Positions 45,029 through 53,734 of a stretch of 64,000 bases of DNA are shown piece by piece (position 1 is the stretch's first letter; each line of letters begins with the position of its first letter). Position numbers and translations under genes: made by a program. A model generated the notes under the pieces. It searched no databases and was not told where the DNA came from. It saw only the letters and a program-made list of their open reading frames with translations. Source of the stretch: Alkalidesulfovibrio alkalitolerans DSM 16529 (GTDB taxonomy: Bacteria; Desulfobacterota; Desulfovibrionia; Desulfovibrionales; Desulfovibrionaceae); NCBI RefSeq assembly GCF_000422245.1, contig NZ_ATHI01000028.1:120517-184516 (forward strand), written 5' to 3'.

Positions 45029-45391
45029 TTATATGCCGGGGCAAAGCGGCAGAAGCTGCGAGACCATGAGATCCTGCATCGGCAGGAACGCGTCCGGCAG
45101 TTCCTCGTCGAAAGCCAGCCAGACCAGATCGTCCGCGCAGCGCACGACCTCGGCCCGTACGGCGTTTTCTTCGCCCGTGGATTGATTTCTGAATCCGTGC
45201 AGCAGGAGCCTGTCGCCGGGCCTGAAGGCGTTGCCCGTCATGCGGATGCGCGCGCCGTAGCAGCCCAGGCCGTCCACGGCGTCCACCGCACAGGCCGGAC
45301 AGGGTCGAATGGAACGGGCCTCTCCGGCGTCCATAAATGGACCGCCCAGGAGAGGAAGGACAGTGCGGCCAAGGCTCGTCTGCATACGCAT
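45029..45391 (-). CDS. Small protein of unknown function
   Basis: A 120-residue protein with a Cys cluster near its N-terminus (SIRPCPACAV), then a beta-rich part with an RPGDRLLLHGFRNQ segment somewhat like PilZ-type domains, but without the RxxxR motif. I do not recognise it. The ATG at 45391 has a perfect AAGGAGG six bases upstream, so it is likely translated. It converges with the recombinase gene. Confidence 0.65.
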   Translation of the reverse strand: MRMQTSLGRTVLPLLGGPFMDAGEARSIRPCPACAVDAVDGLGCYGARIRMTGNAFRPGDRLLLHGFRNQSTGEENAVRAEVVRCADDLVWLAFDEELPDAFLPMQDLMVSQLLPLCPGI

Positions 45392-45628
45392 GAGGCCCTC
45401 CTTGCAAACAGAATCTTTGGGTACGTTAGCTCCTATACCCAGAAGAGGGCTCCATGGCTACAGCTTGAGCCAAGAATGTTTTTTCACATGAAGAAGCGTC
45501 GCCTTGGCAAACGGTTGCGTATCATTGAGTGCTTGATGAATCGGCAACGCTCATACTTTGTTCGTTTCAAGAACAAGTTCGTGACGTTTTGCATGACATT
45601 TCCTGCCAAATACGTCGAGAATTGAGCG
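45392..45628. other. 237-bp AT-richer region between two minus-strand genes
   Basis: No supported gene. A 45-codon basic frame (45488-45625, plus strand) lacks a ribosome site. The lower GC suggests a promoter region for the downstream minus-strand gene, but no -35/-10 pair was convincing. Confidence 0.4.
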
Positions 45629-46072
45629 CTATTCCGGCGAAAGCACTTCGAAGCCGAACGCGGGATCGACCACGCGGCGCATGTTCGTGCCCAGTATCTC
45701 CACGACCACGCATTCCGCCAGACGCCAGATGTCCACCCCGCGCCTCACGCAACCCACGCGGGCCGTGTTGCCGCGTCCGAAGCTGCCGTGCATGTGCAGC
45801 CTGGGCGCGCCTTGGGCGTCGGGAAAGATGGTCCCCACGGCGGCCAGTTCGTGCACTTCGCCCAGGGCGTGCAGGATGGGGATGATCTTTTTGGCCTCGC
45901 CGTCCACCGGGCCGGTGACGAGGGTGCCGTCGCCCGCGCCGCCGAGCAGCAGACACAGCCCCGAGGAGAGATTCTTCTCCCGGGCGAACTCTTCCAGGGA
46001 GTCGGGCAGCTTGTCGCCGTCTTCCAGGCGGATGACGAATATCCGGCCGATGCTTCCTTCAGACACTCTCAT
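45629..46072 (-). CDS. PPC (DUF296) domain protein
   Basis: A 147-residue protein of the plants-and-prokaryotes conserved (PPC/DUF296) family. The conserved features are the G-rich GAGDGTLVTGPVDG, the HMHGSFGRGN motif near residue 93 and the C-terminal EILGTNMRRV. In plants the domain goes with AT-hook proteins; in bacteria the function is unknown. A GGAGGCC site precedes the ATG. Confidence 0.88.
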   Translation of the reverse strand: MRVSEGSIGRIFVIRLEDGDKLPDSLEEFAREKNLSSGLCLLLGGAGDGTLVTGPVDGEAKKIIPILHALGEVHELAAVGTIFPDAQGAPRLHMHGSFGRGNTARVGCVRRGVDIWRLAECVVVEILGTNMRRVVDPAFGFEVLSPE

Positions 46073-46117
46073 ACGGCCTCCTTGGCGGTAATTAAGGTGG
46101 AAGTCGCCAACGATCTT

Positions 46118-49021
46118 TCAGGCCCCGCAGGGGCCACGCACGTCGCAGTACCGGCAGATGTCGCCTGGATACGGCGAAAAGACCGGCGTTTCAAGAAGAT
46201 GACGGAGCAAGAAGCCGAGCAACAAGGGCATCTGTTCCGTGACCACGCGCTCGCGTGCCGCCATGGAGAACTTCGCCGGGAAATAGGAGATTTCCTTGCC
46301 GTCCTGCCCCAGGGCGATGAGGAGCCCGTCAACCGGCGGCTCGCCGTGCTCTTTTCGGCAAAGCGTCATGTACAGCGGCAACTGCAGCGAGCGGGCCATT
46401 TCGGCCAGACGCGGCAAGGGGTCGCGTTCCACGGCCGAATCCGGCGTCCAGGTCTCCACCGCCCCCCACAGGTCGGGCGCTTCCCAAAGGCCTGTCCTGG
46501 CCGTGCGCGGCTTGCCGGTCTTGTAGTCGGCCACCACCAGGCCCGCCTCGCGTCTGTCCAGGCGGTCGATGATGCCGTGCACGGTTATGATCCGGCCGTC
46601 ATGGGGCACGTCCAGCGACAGCTTTTCCTCCAAAGCCAGGATGGTCGCGCGTGGTTGCCGCGCCAAAAAGCGCCCCAGGCGCACCCTGCCGGTGCGCTCC
46701 AGGATGACGCGGGCGTCGTAGGGCATGACGGCGTAAAATTCCTCGGCTTTCAAGGCGAGGGCGAACCGTTCGCCGAGTTCCTCGCCGGAAAGCTCGGAAA
46801 GCGTTACCTCCTGCCCGAGATACGGCGTGAGGAAATCCTTCAGCACCCGGTGGACGAGGTCGCCCAGGGCGGCCGGATCGGCGTCGCCCACTGCTTCCTC
46901 GGGCGGGGTCAGACGGCAGACCTGGCGCAGGAAGAAGGACTTTGGACAGCGCATGTAGGCGTCCAGGGCCGTGGCCGAAAGGCCGTGCGCGAGCAGCCGT
47001 CGCCACAGCGCTTCGCGCACTGCCTCGGTCTTCGCCACGGCCCCCACGTCGCGAGGGATGGGCGAAAGCGGCAAGGTGACACGCTCAAGCGGCGGCTCGC
47101 CCGGCTCGATGAGGCGGCCGCGCCGCTTCTCCTCCTCCCAGAGCAGCATCTCCACGAAGCGGCTGCGCACCGGCGCGGTATCGAGCACGCCCTTGGTCTC
47201 GCCCTGCCGGTAGAGGAGCACGACTTCCTTGGCCCCGGCCAGGAGTCGAAAGAAGGTCGCTGCGGCCACGGAGTCGCGTGCGGCGATGTCGGGCAGGCCG
47301 AGGAGGGCGCGCAGGGAGTCGGGCAGCAGGGGGTCGTGTTCGGGCGTGCCTGGAAGGCGCTCTTCCGTGGCGTCGAGCAGATAGACTTGGCCGAAGTGCA
47401 GCAGTCGCGTCTCCAGCATGCCCACGACTTGCAGTCCGGTGATGGGTTCGGGTTCGAAGGGCACGCGTTCAAGCGCAGTGATTTGGCGCAGGATGGCGAA
47501 AAGCACGGGCGCGGGCAGCGTCGTTTCGGCCAGGCGTGAGCGCATCAGTTCCGGCAGCACCGCGTCGCGCAGGCGGCACAGGCACTCCGCGTCGAGCAGA
47601 TAATCGCGCCACAGTCCTTCCCCGTGCGTCACCAGGAGATCGACGAGTCCGGCCAGGGCGCGGCCCAGATCGGACAGGGTGCGCACGTTCGCGAAACCGT
47701 CGATGCAACGGGAAAGCACCGCGCGACGCAAGGCTTCGAGCGCTGCGGCCGCATCACCGAGTCCCAGCGCCTGATAGTCGGGAATGAAGGAGCGGGGATC
47801 GACGAAGCCGCCTCCCTGGCGCAGGGATTTTTCCCACTGGCGTAAAACCGGACGCAGGCGGACGTCTTCTTCGATCCCGAGCATCTTCAGGTAAGGATGG
47901 CGCGCCAAGGCCGCCAGCCTCCGCCATGGGTAGCGGCGAGGCGTCTCGTCCCGGGCCTCTTCCTGGAGCGCGAGGATGATCTCCACGAGTTGCCACAGGC
48001 TTGCGCGGGCCAGGGGGTAGCCCATGGAGATGTTGCAGTCGCGCTCGGGAAGGTGATGCAGGACGGGCGGCAGCAGGCCTGTATCGGGCACGACCACGGC
48101 GGCGGCCTGATCCTCGGGCAGGCGTTCGAGTTCCCGGCGCAGGGCCAGGAGTTGGGAGTGCCGGTCGTAGGCCTCCATGAAGCGCACTTTTGGGACGGCA
48201 TGCGTCTGCGGTTTCGCCGGTTCGAGCAGCACCGCGTCTGCGCCCCAGCGCTCGCGCCAGCGAACAAGTTCCTGAAGGCTCCAGTGGCCGTCTCCGTGCG
48301 CGACGCCGGGGTCGGCATGCCACAGGATGCGGGCCGCGCCGCGTCGCCACAGCGCGTTGAGCAGTCTGTCCTCAGCCCCGGTCAGGGCGTGGAATCCGGC
48401 CGCCAGGAGAGGGGCGTCGCCCTGCAGCCCGGGAAGGTCGTCGAGGCGAGAGAGCGCGATGCGGCAGTCGTTGCCGGGCGTGGTCAGGCCGTGTTCGCCC
48501 AGGGCTTCGACGTAGGCGTCGTAGATGGCGCGCAGATGGCCCAGGAGCGCCTGCGCCTCGGGCAGGGCGTCGTCCTCGCCCAGGAAGAGGTCTTTCGGCG
48601 GCAGGCCGTGGCGCATGAGTTCTTCCATGAGTTCGGCCAGACGGACTCCCCAGGGGAGAAATCGTTCGGGCGCGAGCGGCAGCCCCGGCAAAAAGGCCTT
48701 GTCCGCGTCGCGCAGGCGCTGCACGGCCGAAAGGAGCAGGGCCACGCGATCAAGCTGTCCCGCCACGGCGAGCGGCTCGGGGGCCAGCGCGCCGCGTAGT
48801 TCGGCCATGAGTTCGGTCATGGTCTGCATGCGCGGCGCGGCGACGGGCCGCCCCGCCAGCCCCGCCAGGTGCCGGGCCAGATACCGGGCCGGGCGGTGGT
48901 GCGGGAAAAGGATGCGGCAGTCGGCCAGAGCGCTCTCGTATTCGCGCAGCAGCAGCGCGGCCAGACTCGCCGTGAAGTCCTCCTGCCAGGGGATGATTTC
49001 GAAGGGCAGGGCCGCGGTCAT
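46118..49021 (-). CDS. AddB-like helicase/nuclease subunit
   Basis: A 967-residue protein with an AddB/RecB-type nuclease domain at its C-terminus: the catalytic VADYKTGKP segment near residue 843 (Asp and Lys of PD-(D/E)xK), the QLPLYM motif, and cysteines placed like the AddB iron-sulfur staple (MRCPKSFF, then CRYCDVRGPC at the end). The N-terminal half lacks a Walker A, as in AddB, where the helicase is inactive. It should work with the AddA-like protein upstream in double-strand-break end processing. The ATG at 49021 overlaps the upstream stop by four bases. Confidence 0.88.
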   Translation of the reverse strand: MTAALPFEIIPWQEDFTASLAALLLREYESALADCRILFPHHRPARYLARHLAGLAGRPVAAPRMQTMTELMAELRGALAPEPLAVAGQLDRVALLLSAVQRLRDADKAFLPGLPLAPERFLPWGVRLAELMEELMRHGLPPKDLFLGEDDALPEAQALLGHLRAIYDAYVEALGEHGLTTPGNDCRIALSRLDDLPGLQGDAPLLAAGFHALTGAEDRLLNALWRRGAARILWHADPGVAHGDGHWSLQELVRWRERWGADAVLLEPAKPQTHAVPKVRFMEAYDRHSQLLALRRELERLPEDQAAAVVVPDTGLLPPVLHHLPERDCNISMGYPLARASLWQLVEIILALQEEARDETPRRYPWRRLAALARHPYLKMLGIEEDVRLRPVLRQWEKSLRQGGGFVDPRSFIPDYQALGLGDAAAALEALRRAVLSRCIDGFANVRTLSDLGRALAGLVDLLVTHGEGLWRDYLLDAECLCRLRDAVLPELMRSRLAETTLPAPVLFAILRQITALERVPFEPEPITGLQVVGMLETRLLHFGQVYLLDATEERLPGTPEHDPLLPDSLRALLGLPDIAARDSVAAATFFRLLAGAKEVVLLYRQGETKGVLDTAPVRSRFVEMLLWEEEKRRGRLIEPGEPPLERVTLPLSPIPRDVGAVAKTEAVREALWRRLLAHGLSATALDAYMRCPKSFFLRQVCRLTPPEEAVGDADPAALGDLVHRVLKDFLTPYLGQEVTLSELSGEELGERFALALKAEEFYAVMPYDARVILERTGRVRLGRFLARQPRATILALEEKLSLDVPHDGRIITVHGIIDRLDRREAGLVVADYKTGKPRTARTGLWEAPDLWGAVETWTPDSAVERDPLPRLAEMARSLQLPLYMTLCRKEHGEPPVDGLLIALGQDGKEISYFPAKFSMAARERVVTEQMPLLLGFLLRHLLETPVFSPYPGDICRYCDVRGPCGA

Positions 49022-52000
49022 GAGGCCTCCAGGGCCACGGACGCGATGCGGCGCTCGTCGAGGTAGACCAGCAGCCCGCGCAGGGGGCGGGGCAGTTCCG
49101 GCATGGCCGCGCACAGGGCAAGGTAGCGCCGCACCTGGACCGGATGCGCCGGGGCCGCTCCGCCGGTCTTGTATTCGACGACCAAGGTGCCCGAGGCGTC
49201 CGCATGCAGAAGATCCACGCGATGGGTCGCGCCACGCTCATCGATGAGCGCGGCCTCGCGCCTGCCACGGGCGATGGCCTCCCGAAGCTCCGGCAATTCC
49301 CCGGCCCAGGCGGTCATCTCCGCGATCTCGCCCACTGCTCGCTCCCGTGCGCCGGGCGCATGCGGACCGGGCAGAAATTCGTTCACGGCCCGCGCGGCGG
49401 CCGCAGCCGGATCAAGGCCTAAGGCGAGCAACTCCATGGCCCGGTGTGCGGCTTCGCCCCGCTTTGCGGCCTCGGCGTCCGCCGCTCCGTGCACGGCGTG
49501 GCGGTATACCCGAAGGCGCGGCAGCCAGGCCATGAGTTCCGTCGGCTCGTCGCGCGCGGGCAGGGAGCGGGGCGCGGGCATGGGCGCGGCGGCATAGGGT
49601 CTTGTCGCCACGGGTCGCTGGCCGCGCGTCATGACGCCGCCTGCCAGATCGTCCCCGAGTACGACCTGGATGGCCGCGAGCCCGGGCGATGAGACGGCCT
49701 CGGCCTCGGGCGGGAGGAAGCCGTAAAGCTCCTCCTCGGCCCTGGTCCAGGCCACGTAGAGCAGATTCAGGCTTTCGCGCGCCATGCGGTCGCGCACCTT
49801 CCAGTGGTGTTCGCCCACGGCCGCGCTGCGAATGGGAGCCAGGAAGGTGGAATTGCGCACGGAGACGACCTCGTGCGGGGTATCCACGCGCGCGGCGCTG
49901 AAATCGTGGAACGGAACCACGACCACGGGGAATTGCAGCCCCTTGGCCTTGTGGATGGTCATCACGCGCACGGCTTCGACGTTTCCGGGCAGCGGCGCCT
50001 TCTCCTCCTCGCCATGCTCGGCCCAGAATTCGAGAAAGGCCGCCAGAGAACCCGCGCCGTTCTCCTCGGCGAGATGGACGATTTCCAGGAAGCGGCGCAC
50101 GAAAAGTTCGCTGCCAGGTTCGCGCTCGGCCGCGCGGAATGCGGCCGCGACCTCGGCGGCCATGTCGTAGGGGCGGACGAGGCCGGATTTGCGGAAGAAT
50201 GGCTCGATCAGGATTTCCCAGGCGCGGGGGAAGGCCGTGCGAAAGGCGATGTAGAGCGGATCGCGGCCGCGTGTGGCGAAGAGGTCGTGGATGCGCTGCG
50301 CGTCAAAGCCGCTTTCAGCCAGGAAGAGGCTGCCCGAGATGAAGGCCGCGAAGGCCGCGTCGTCCAGGGGGTAATCCAGGAAGGCGAGAAAGGAGGCGAT
50401 CTGGCGGACCGTGGGATGCCGGTTCAGGTGCAGGCTGTTTTCCGTGATGACGGGTAGGCCGCGCGCCATGAGCCAGTCGCTGACGAGCGCGGCCTGATCG
50501 TTGGAGCGCACCAGAACGGCCACGTCGCCGGGGCCGCGCCGTGCGGCCGCGTCCTCCACGATCGTGATCAGCGCGGAACGAAGCGGCCCGCCGGTCTCTC
50601 CGTCCTCCTCGTCGCCGTCTTCGGGTAGGCGCTCCAGATGGACCACGCCGCCAGGCTTGGGGCGGCTTGGGGGCTGCGACTGCGTGCAATCCGCGAAGGT
50701 GCGCGCCGTGGCCTGGGAGAAGGCATCGCGGGCGTCGGCCGGGGCCTTGGCGAAGACGAGGTCGGCCAGGGCTTCGGCCGTTTGCGGGTCGGCCAGGGCG
50801 CTGAAGAAGGCGTTGTTGAAGTCGATGATTTCGCGGCGCGAGCGCCAGTTGTAGGGCAGGGATTCGTCGTGGACGCCGCCTGCTGGCGCAGCCAGACGCT
50901 TTGAGCCGACCTCGTCGAAAAGGGTCGCGTCGCCCCCGCGCCAGCCGTAGATGGCCTGTTTAGCGTCGCCAACGCAAAAGAGGCTGCCGCCCTTGGACAG
51001 CGCCTCCAAAGCCAGGGGGTCGAGCGTGCGCCATTGTTCGCGGCTGGTGTCCTGGAACTCGTCCAGGCACAGGTGGGTCAGCCGCGCGCCCAGGCGGCAG
51101 TAAGCCCCGCTTACGGCCCCTTCCGTGCGTAGCAGATCACCGACCAGGTCATAGACGGTGGCCAGGGGGAGGCTTCCCTTGGCTGCCGCGCGTTCGGCCA
51201 GGGCCTCGCCGAGGCGCGCGGCCAGGGCCACGCACGGCGCCAGGGCGTACGCTCCCGCGATCAAGGCATGTTCCTGACGATAAAGGGCCTCGGCATCGGC
51301 GAAACGCAGGAAGATGTCTTCGTGCTCGTGCGTCACCTTGGGCTTGGATGCCTTGAGGACGCATCCGGCCAGCGAGGGCTTGTCGAAGTAAGTGGATTTG
51401 GGAGGACCGTCGAAGAGTTGGACGGCGGCGCACTTGTCGAGCGCCCTGATGAAATTGGCGTGCAGTTCGAGGCCGCCTTGCTCCACGCTGGCGCGCAGGT
51501 CTTCCAAGGCCTGCCGGAAGGCGTCATAGGCGGGACGCAGGAGGTCGGCCAGCGCGGCCTGGTCGTATTCCAGGTTCGGAGGGCTGAAGCGGAAGAGCTC
51601 GACCATGTCGAGCAGACGCCCAAGGAGCGTGGCGCGCAGTTGGAAGCCGTCCTTCCTCTCGTGTTCGAGCAGGGTGCTCGCGGCTTGTTCGAGAAGCGCG
51701 GCCCCATGCGCGTCTTCGCCGTCGCATTCGGCCACGAAATCCTCGAACACGGGCGTGAACAACTCCTCCATGTCGAAGACCACGGTGAAATCGGGCGGCA
51801 GGCCGAGCCTGAGCGCGAAAACCCGGGCCAGCATGCAGACCAGACTATCGATGGTGCGCACGCCAAGGCTCTGGTAGCGCGCCAGGATGCGGTCCAGGCA
51901 AGCCCTGGCCTCGGCTTCGCTCCAGGCCTTTCCGGCCGCGCCCGTGGCGTCGCCCAGGGCCCGGAGCTTGAGTTCGCGCACGATGCGCTCCTTCATCTCC

Positions 52001-52203
52001 GTGGCGGCCTTGTTGGTGAAGGTCACGGCCAGGATCTCGGGCCAGGCATGGACGCGCGGCGATGCGCCCGCGCATGCCAAAGGGCGCGCGGAGCCGTCCG
52101 CCTGCGCTAGCAGGGCCAAAAAGCGCGCGGTCAGGGCGTGGGTCTTGCCCGAGCCAGCCGAGGCGCGGATGCGCAGAAGGCGCGTGTTGTCTGTGCCGTT
52201 CAT
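49018..52203 (-). CDS. addA: AddA-like UvrD/RecB helicase-nuclease
   Basis: A 1061-residue superfamily 1 helicase with the Walker A ASAGSGKTH at residue 14, later motif LCLDEFQDTSREQW, the UvrD-type YNWRSRREI and VMTIHKAKGLQFPVVV. The C-terminal 100 residues carry a RecB-family nuclease core (RVDLLH, VVEYKTGG, QVRRYL). Together with the downstream AddB-like protein it forms the AddAB-type enzyme that resects DNA ends for RecA recombination. It starts at MNGTDNTR. Confidence 0.92.
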   Translation of the reverse strand: MNGTDNTRLLRIRASAGSGKTHALTARFLALLAQADGSARPLACAGASPRVHAWPEILAVTFTNKAATEMKERIVRELKLRALGDATGAAGKAWSEAEARACLDRILARYQSLGVRTIDSLVCMLARVFALRLGLPPDFTVVFDMEELFTPVFEDFVAECDGEDAHGAALLEQAASTLLEHERKDGFQLRATLLGRLLDMVELFRFSPPNLEYDQAALADLLRPAYDAFRQALEDLRASVEQGGLELHANFIRALDKCAAVQLFDGPPKSTYFDKPSLAGCVLKASKPKVTHEHEDIFLRFADAEALYRQEHALIAGAYALAPCVALAARLGEALAERAAAKGSLPLATVYDLVGDLLRTEGAVSGAYCRLGARLTHLCLDEFQDTSREQWRTLDPLALEALSKGGSLFCVGDAKQAIYGWRGGDATLFDEVGSKRLAAPAGGVHDESLPYNWRSRREIIDFNNAFFSALADPQTAEALADLVFAKAPADARDAFSQATARTFADCTQSQPPSRPKPGGVVHLERLPEDGDEEDGETGGPLRSALITIVEDAAARRGPGDVAVLVRSNDQAALVSDWLMARGLPVITENSLHLNRHPTVRQIASFLAFLDYPLDDAAFAAFISGSLFLAESGFDAQRIHDLFATRGRDPLYIAFRTAFPRAWEILIEPFFRKSGLVRPYDMAAEVAAAFRAAEREPGSELFVRRFLEIVHLAEENGAGSLAAFLEFWAEHGEEEKAPLPGNVEAVRVMTIHKAKGLQFPVVVVPFHDFSAARVDTPHEVVSVRNSTFLAPIRSAAVGEHHWKVRDRMARESLNLLYVAWTRAEEELYGFLPPEAEAVSSPGLAAIQVVLGDDLAGGVMTRGQRPVATRPYAAAPMPAPRSLPARDEPTELMAWLPRLRVYRHAVHGAADAEAAKRGEAAHRAMELLALGLDPAAAAARAVNEFLPGPHAPGARERAVGEIAEMTAWAGELPELREAIARGRREAALIDERGATHRVDLLHADASGTLVVEYKTGGAAPAHPVQVRRYLALCAAMPELPRPLRGLLVYLDERRIASVALEAS

Positions 52204-52216
52204 TGGTCTCGCGGTT

Positions 52217-53089
52217 TCAGGATCGGGAAAGCGGCGGCTTTCGTGGCGGCCGCATGGCCACCAGCACTGCGGCCAGGATCAGGCCGCTGCCCACGTATCC
52301 AAGGAGGCTGAACCGTTCGTCCCACATGAGCCAGGCCAAAAGGGCCGCGATCACCGGCTCCAGGGTCGCCACGACGGCCGCCCTGGTGGGTTCGAGATGC
52401 CTCAGGCCCGAATAGTACACCGAATAAGCCAGCCAGGTCGAGCACAGGCCGAGCGTGAGCACGGCCAGCCAGACGGTCAGGGGCCAGGCGGTGAAGGTCA
52501 CGGCCGGAAGCAGCACCAACGCGCCCACGGGCATGGCGTACAAAAAGAGCGCCGGAGTCGTGTAGCGTCCCAGGAAGTGTTTGCCGAAAATGTAGTAGAG
52601 CGCGTAGCAAAAGCCCGAGGCGAGGCCGAAGACCACGGCCAGCGGGCCGATGGCGGCTTGATCCATGGAGGGGCCGAGGCAGACGGCGCTCACTCCGGCC
52701 ATGGTCATGAACAATGCCGCAAGTTTGGCGGTGGTCATGATCTCGCCGAAGATCATCCGCGACATGAGCGCCACCCAGGCGGGCGCGGTGTACAGAAGCA
52801 CCGAGGCCAGGGCCGCACCGCCTTCGTTCACGGCCACGGCGTAGGTGCCGAACAACCCGGCGATGCCCATGACGCCGAAGGCCAGGACGAATGGCAGGTC
52901 GCATCCGGCAATGCGCGTCTGGCCCGCCAGCACGGCCTGGATCGCGAAGAACAGCCAGCCCGAGGCGGTACGCCAGAACGCCACTTCCAGCGGCGGCATG
53001 CCTTCGGCCAGCGCGATCCTGGCCACGGGACCGATGAGTCCCCACAGGGACGCGGCGGCGAGTATGCGAAGATAGCCCGAAAGCGCCAT
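52217..53089 (-). CDS. EamA/DMT-family transporter
   Basis: A 290-residue membrane protein with about ten hydrophobic helices in two EamA repeats. The first begins LRILAAASLWGLIGPVARIA. It should be an inner-membrane exporter of unknown substrate. It is transcribed in the same direction as the addA/addB-like genes and lies 13 bases upstream of the addA-like start, so it may be cotranscribed; a functional link is not obvious. Confidence 0.87.
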   Translation of the reverse strand: MALSGYLRILAAASLWGLIGPVARIALAEGMPPLEVAFWRTASGWLFFAIQAVLAGQTRIAGCDLPFVLAFGVMGIAGLFGTYAVAVNEGGAALASVLLYTAPAWVALMSRMIFGEIMTTAKLAALFMTMAGVSAVCLGPSMDQAAIGPLAVVFGLASGFCYALYYIFGKHFLGRYTTPALFLYAMPVGALVLLPAVTFTAWPLTVWLAVLTLGLCSTWLAYSVYYSGLRHLEPTRAAVVATLEPVIAALLAWLMWDERFSLLGYVGSGLILAAVLVAMRPPRKPPLSRS

Positions 53090-53243
53090 TGGTCTCCCCT
53101 GGTGATGGGCCGTGCTTCATCAAAGATGCAAAGCGCATGGCCTATCGTATTTGCCTGGGGTTGCAAAGGGAGCAGGCGGACGGTTTACGCGGCCGCGCGG
53201 CGCGTGATAGGAAAAACGTGCGCCCGGTGTGGCCCTTGCGCTG

Positions 53244-53273
53244 GCAAACAGCTTGATTTTTTTAGCTGTTTGC
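53244..53273. promoter_or_regulatory. 10-bp perfect inverted repeat upstream of the kaiB-like gene
   Basis: GCAAACAGCT (53244-53253) and AGCTGTTTGC (53264-53273) flank a ten-base T-rich spacer. It lies in the only AT-rich stretch of the gene-free region between two divergent genes, about 95 bases before the kaiB-like start. Could be an operator for the kaiB-diguanylate cyclase unit; it could also form a hairpin. A weak -24/-12-like element (TGGCAA.. TTGA at 53242-53256) overlaps it. Confidence 0.5.
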
Positions 53274-53367
53274 GTTCTATGTTTATCTAATGGCTCGCGT
53301 TTTTATTCATGCCTTGTTCAGGTTTTTCGGGCCGGACGCTTTCACTCCTGTTTCTTAAGGATGTCGT

Positions 53368-53655
53368 ATGGGCTACGTGCTGAAACTCTACATTACCGGC
53401 AAGACACCGCGCTCGGAGCGCACGCTCGCCAATCTGCACAAGATATGCGAGGAGGAATTGGACTGCTCCTATTCCATAGAAGTCATCGACATCCTTGAGA
53501 ATCCGCAGCTTGCGGAGAACGAGCGCATCCTTGCGACCCCCACGCTGATCAAGGAGTTGCCTCCTCCGATTAGGCGCATCATCGGCGACCTTTCCGACCG
53601 GGAGAAGGTGCTTCTGGGGTTGGATATCCTTCCGCGAAACAGGGGAAGTAGCTGA
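53368..53655 (+). CDS. KaiB-family protein
   Basis: A 95-residue KaiB-fold protein. The beginning ([20 protein letters not shown]), the middle [25 protein letters not shown] and the end ([18 protein letters not shown]) follow KaiB closely. In cyanobacteria KaiB partners with KaiC in the circadian oscillator. No kaiA or kaiC is in this window, so here it probably has another role, and the adjacent diguanylate cyclase suggests signalling. GTG-free ATG start; ribosome site is weak. Confidence 0.85.
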   Translation: MGYVLKLYITGKTPRSERTLANLHKICEEELDCSYSIEVIDILENPQLAENERILATPTLIKELPPPIRRIIGDLSDREKVLLGLDILPRNRGSS

Positions 53656-53734
53656 ATCCGACGAATGATCGGATGGAATATGCGCATGGGAAAGCGCGAG
53701 ACAGGGGCGGCCGAGGGGCTGCACTGGAGGTCAG

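Noticed and set aside
45488..45625. 45-codon basic frame
   Set aside because: No ribosome site and no homology that I can see.
53242..53257. Sigma54-like -24/-12 element
   Set aside because: TGGCA spacing is right but the GC of the -12 box is GA, so it is not convincing.
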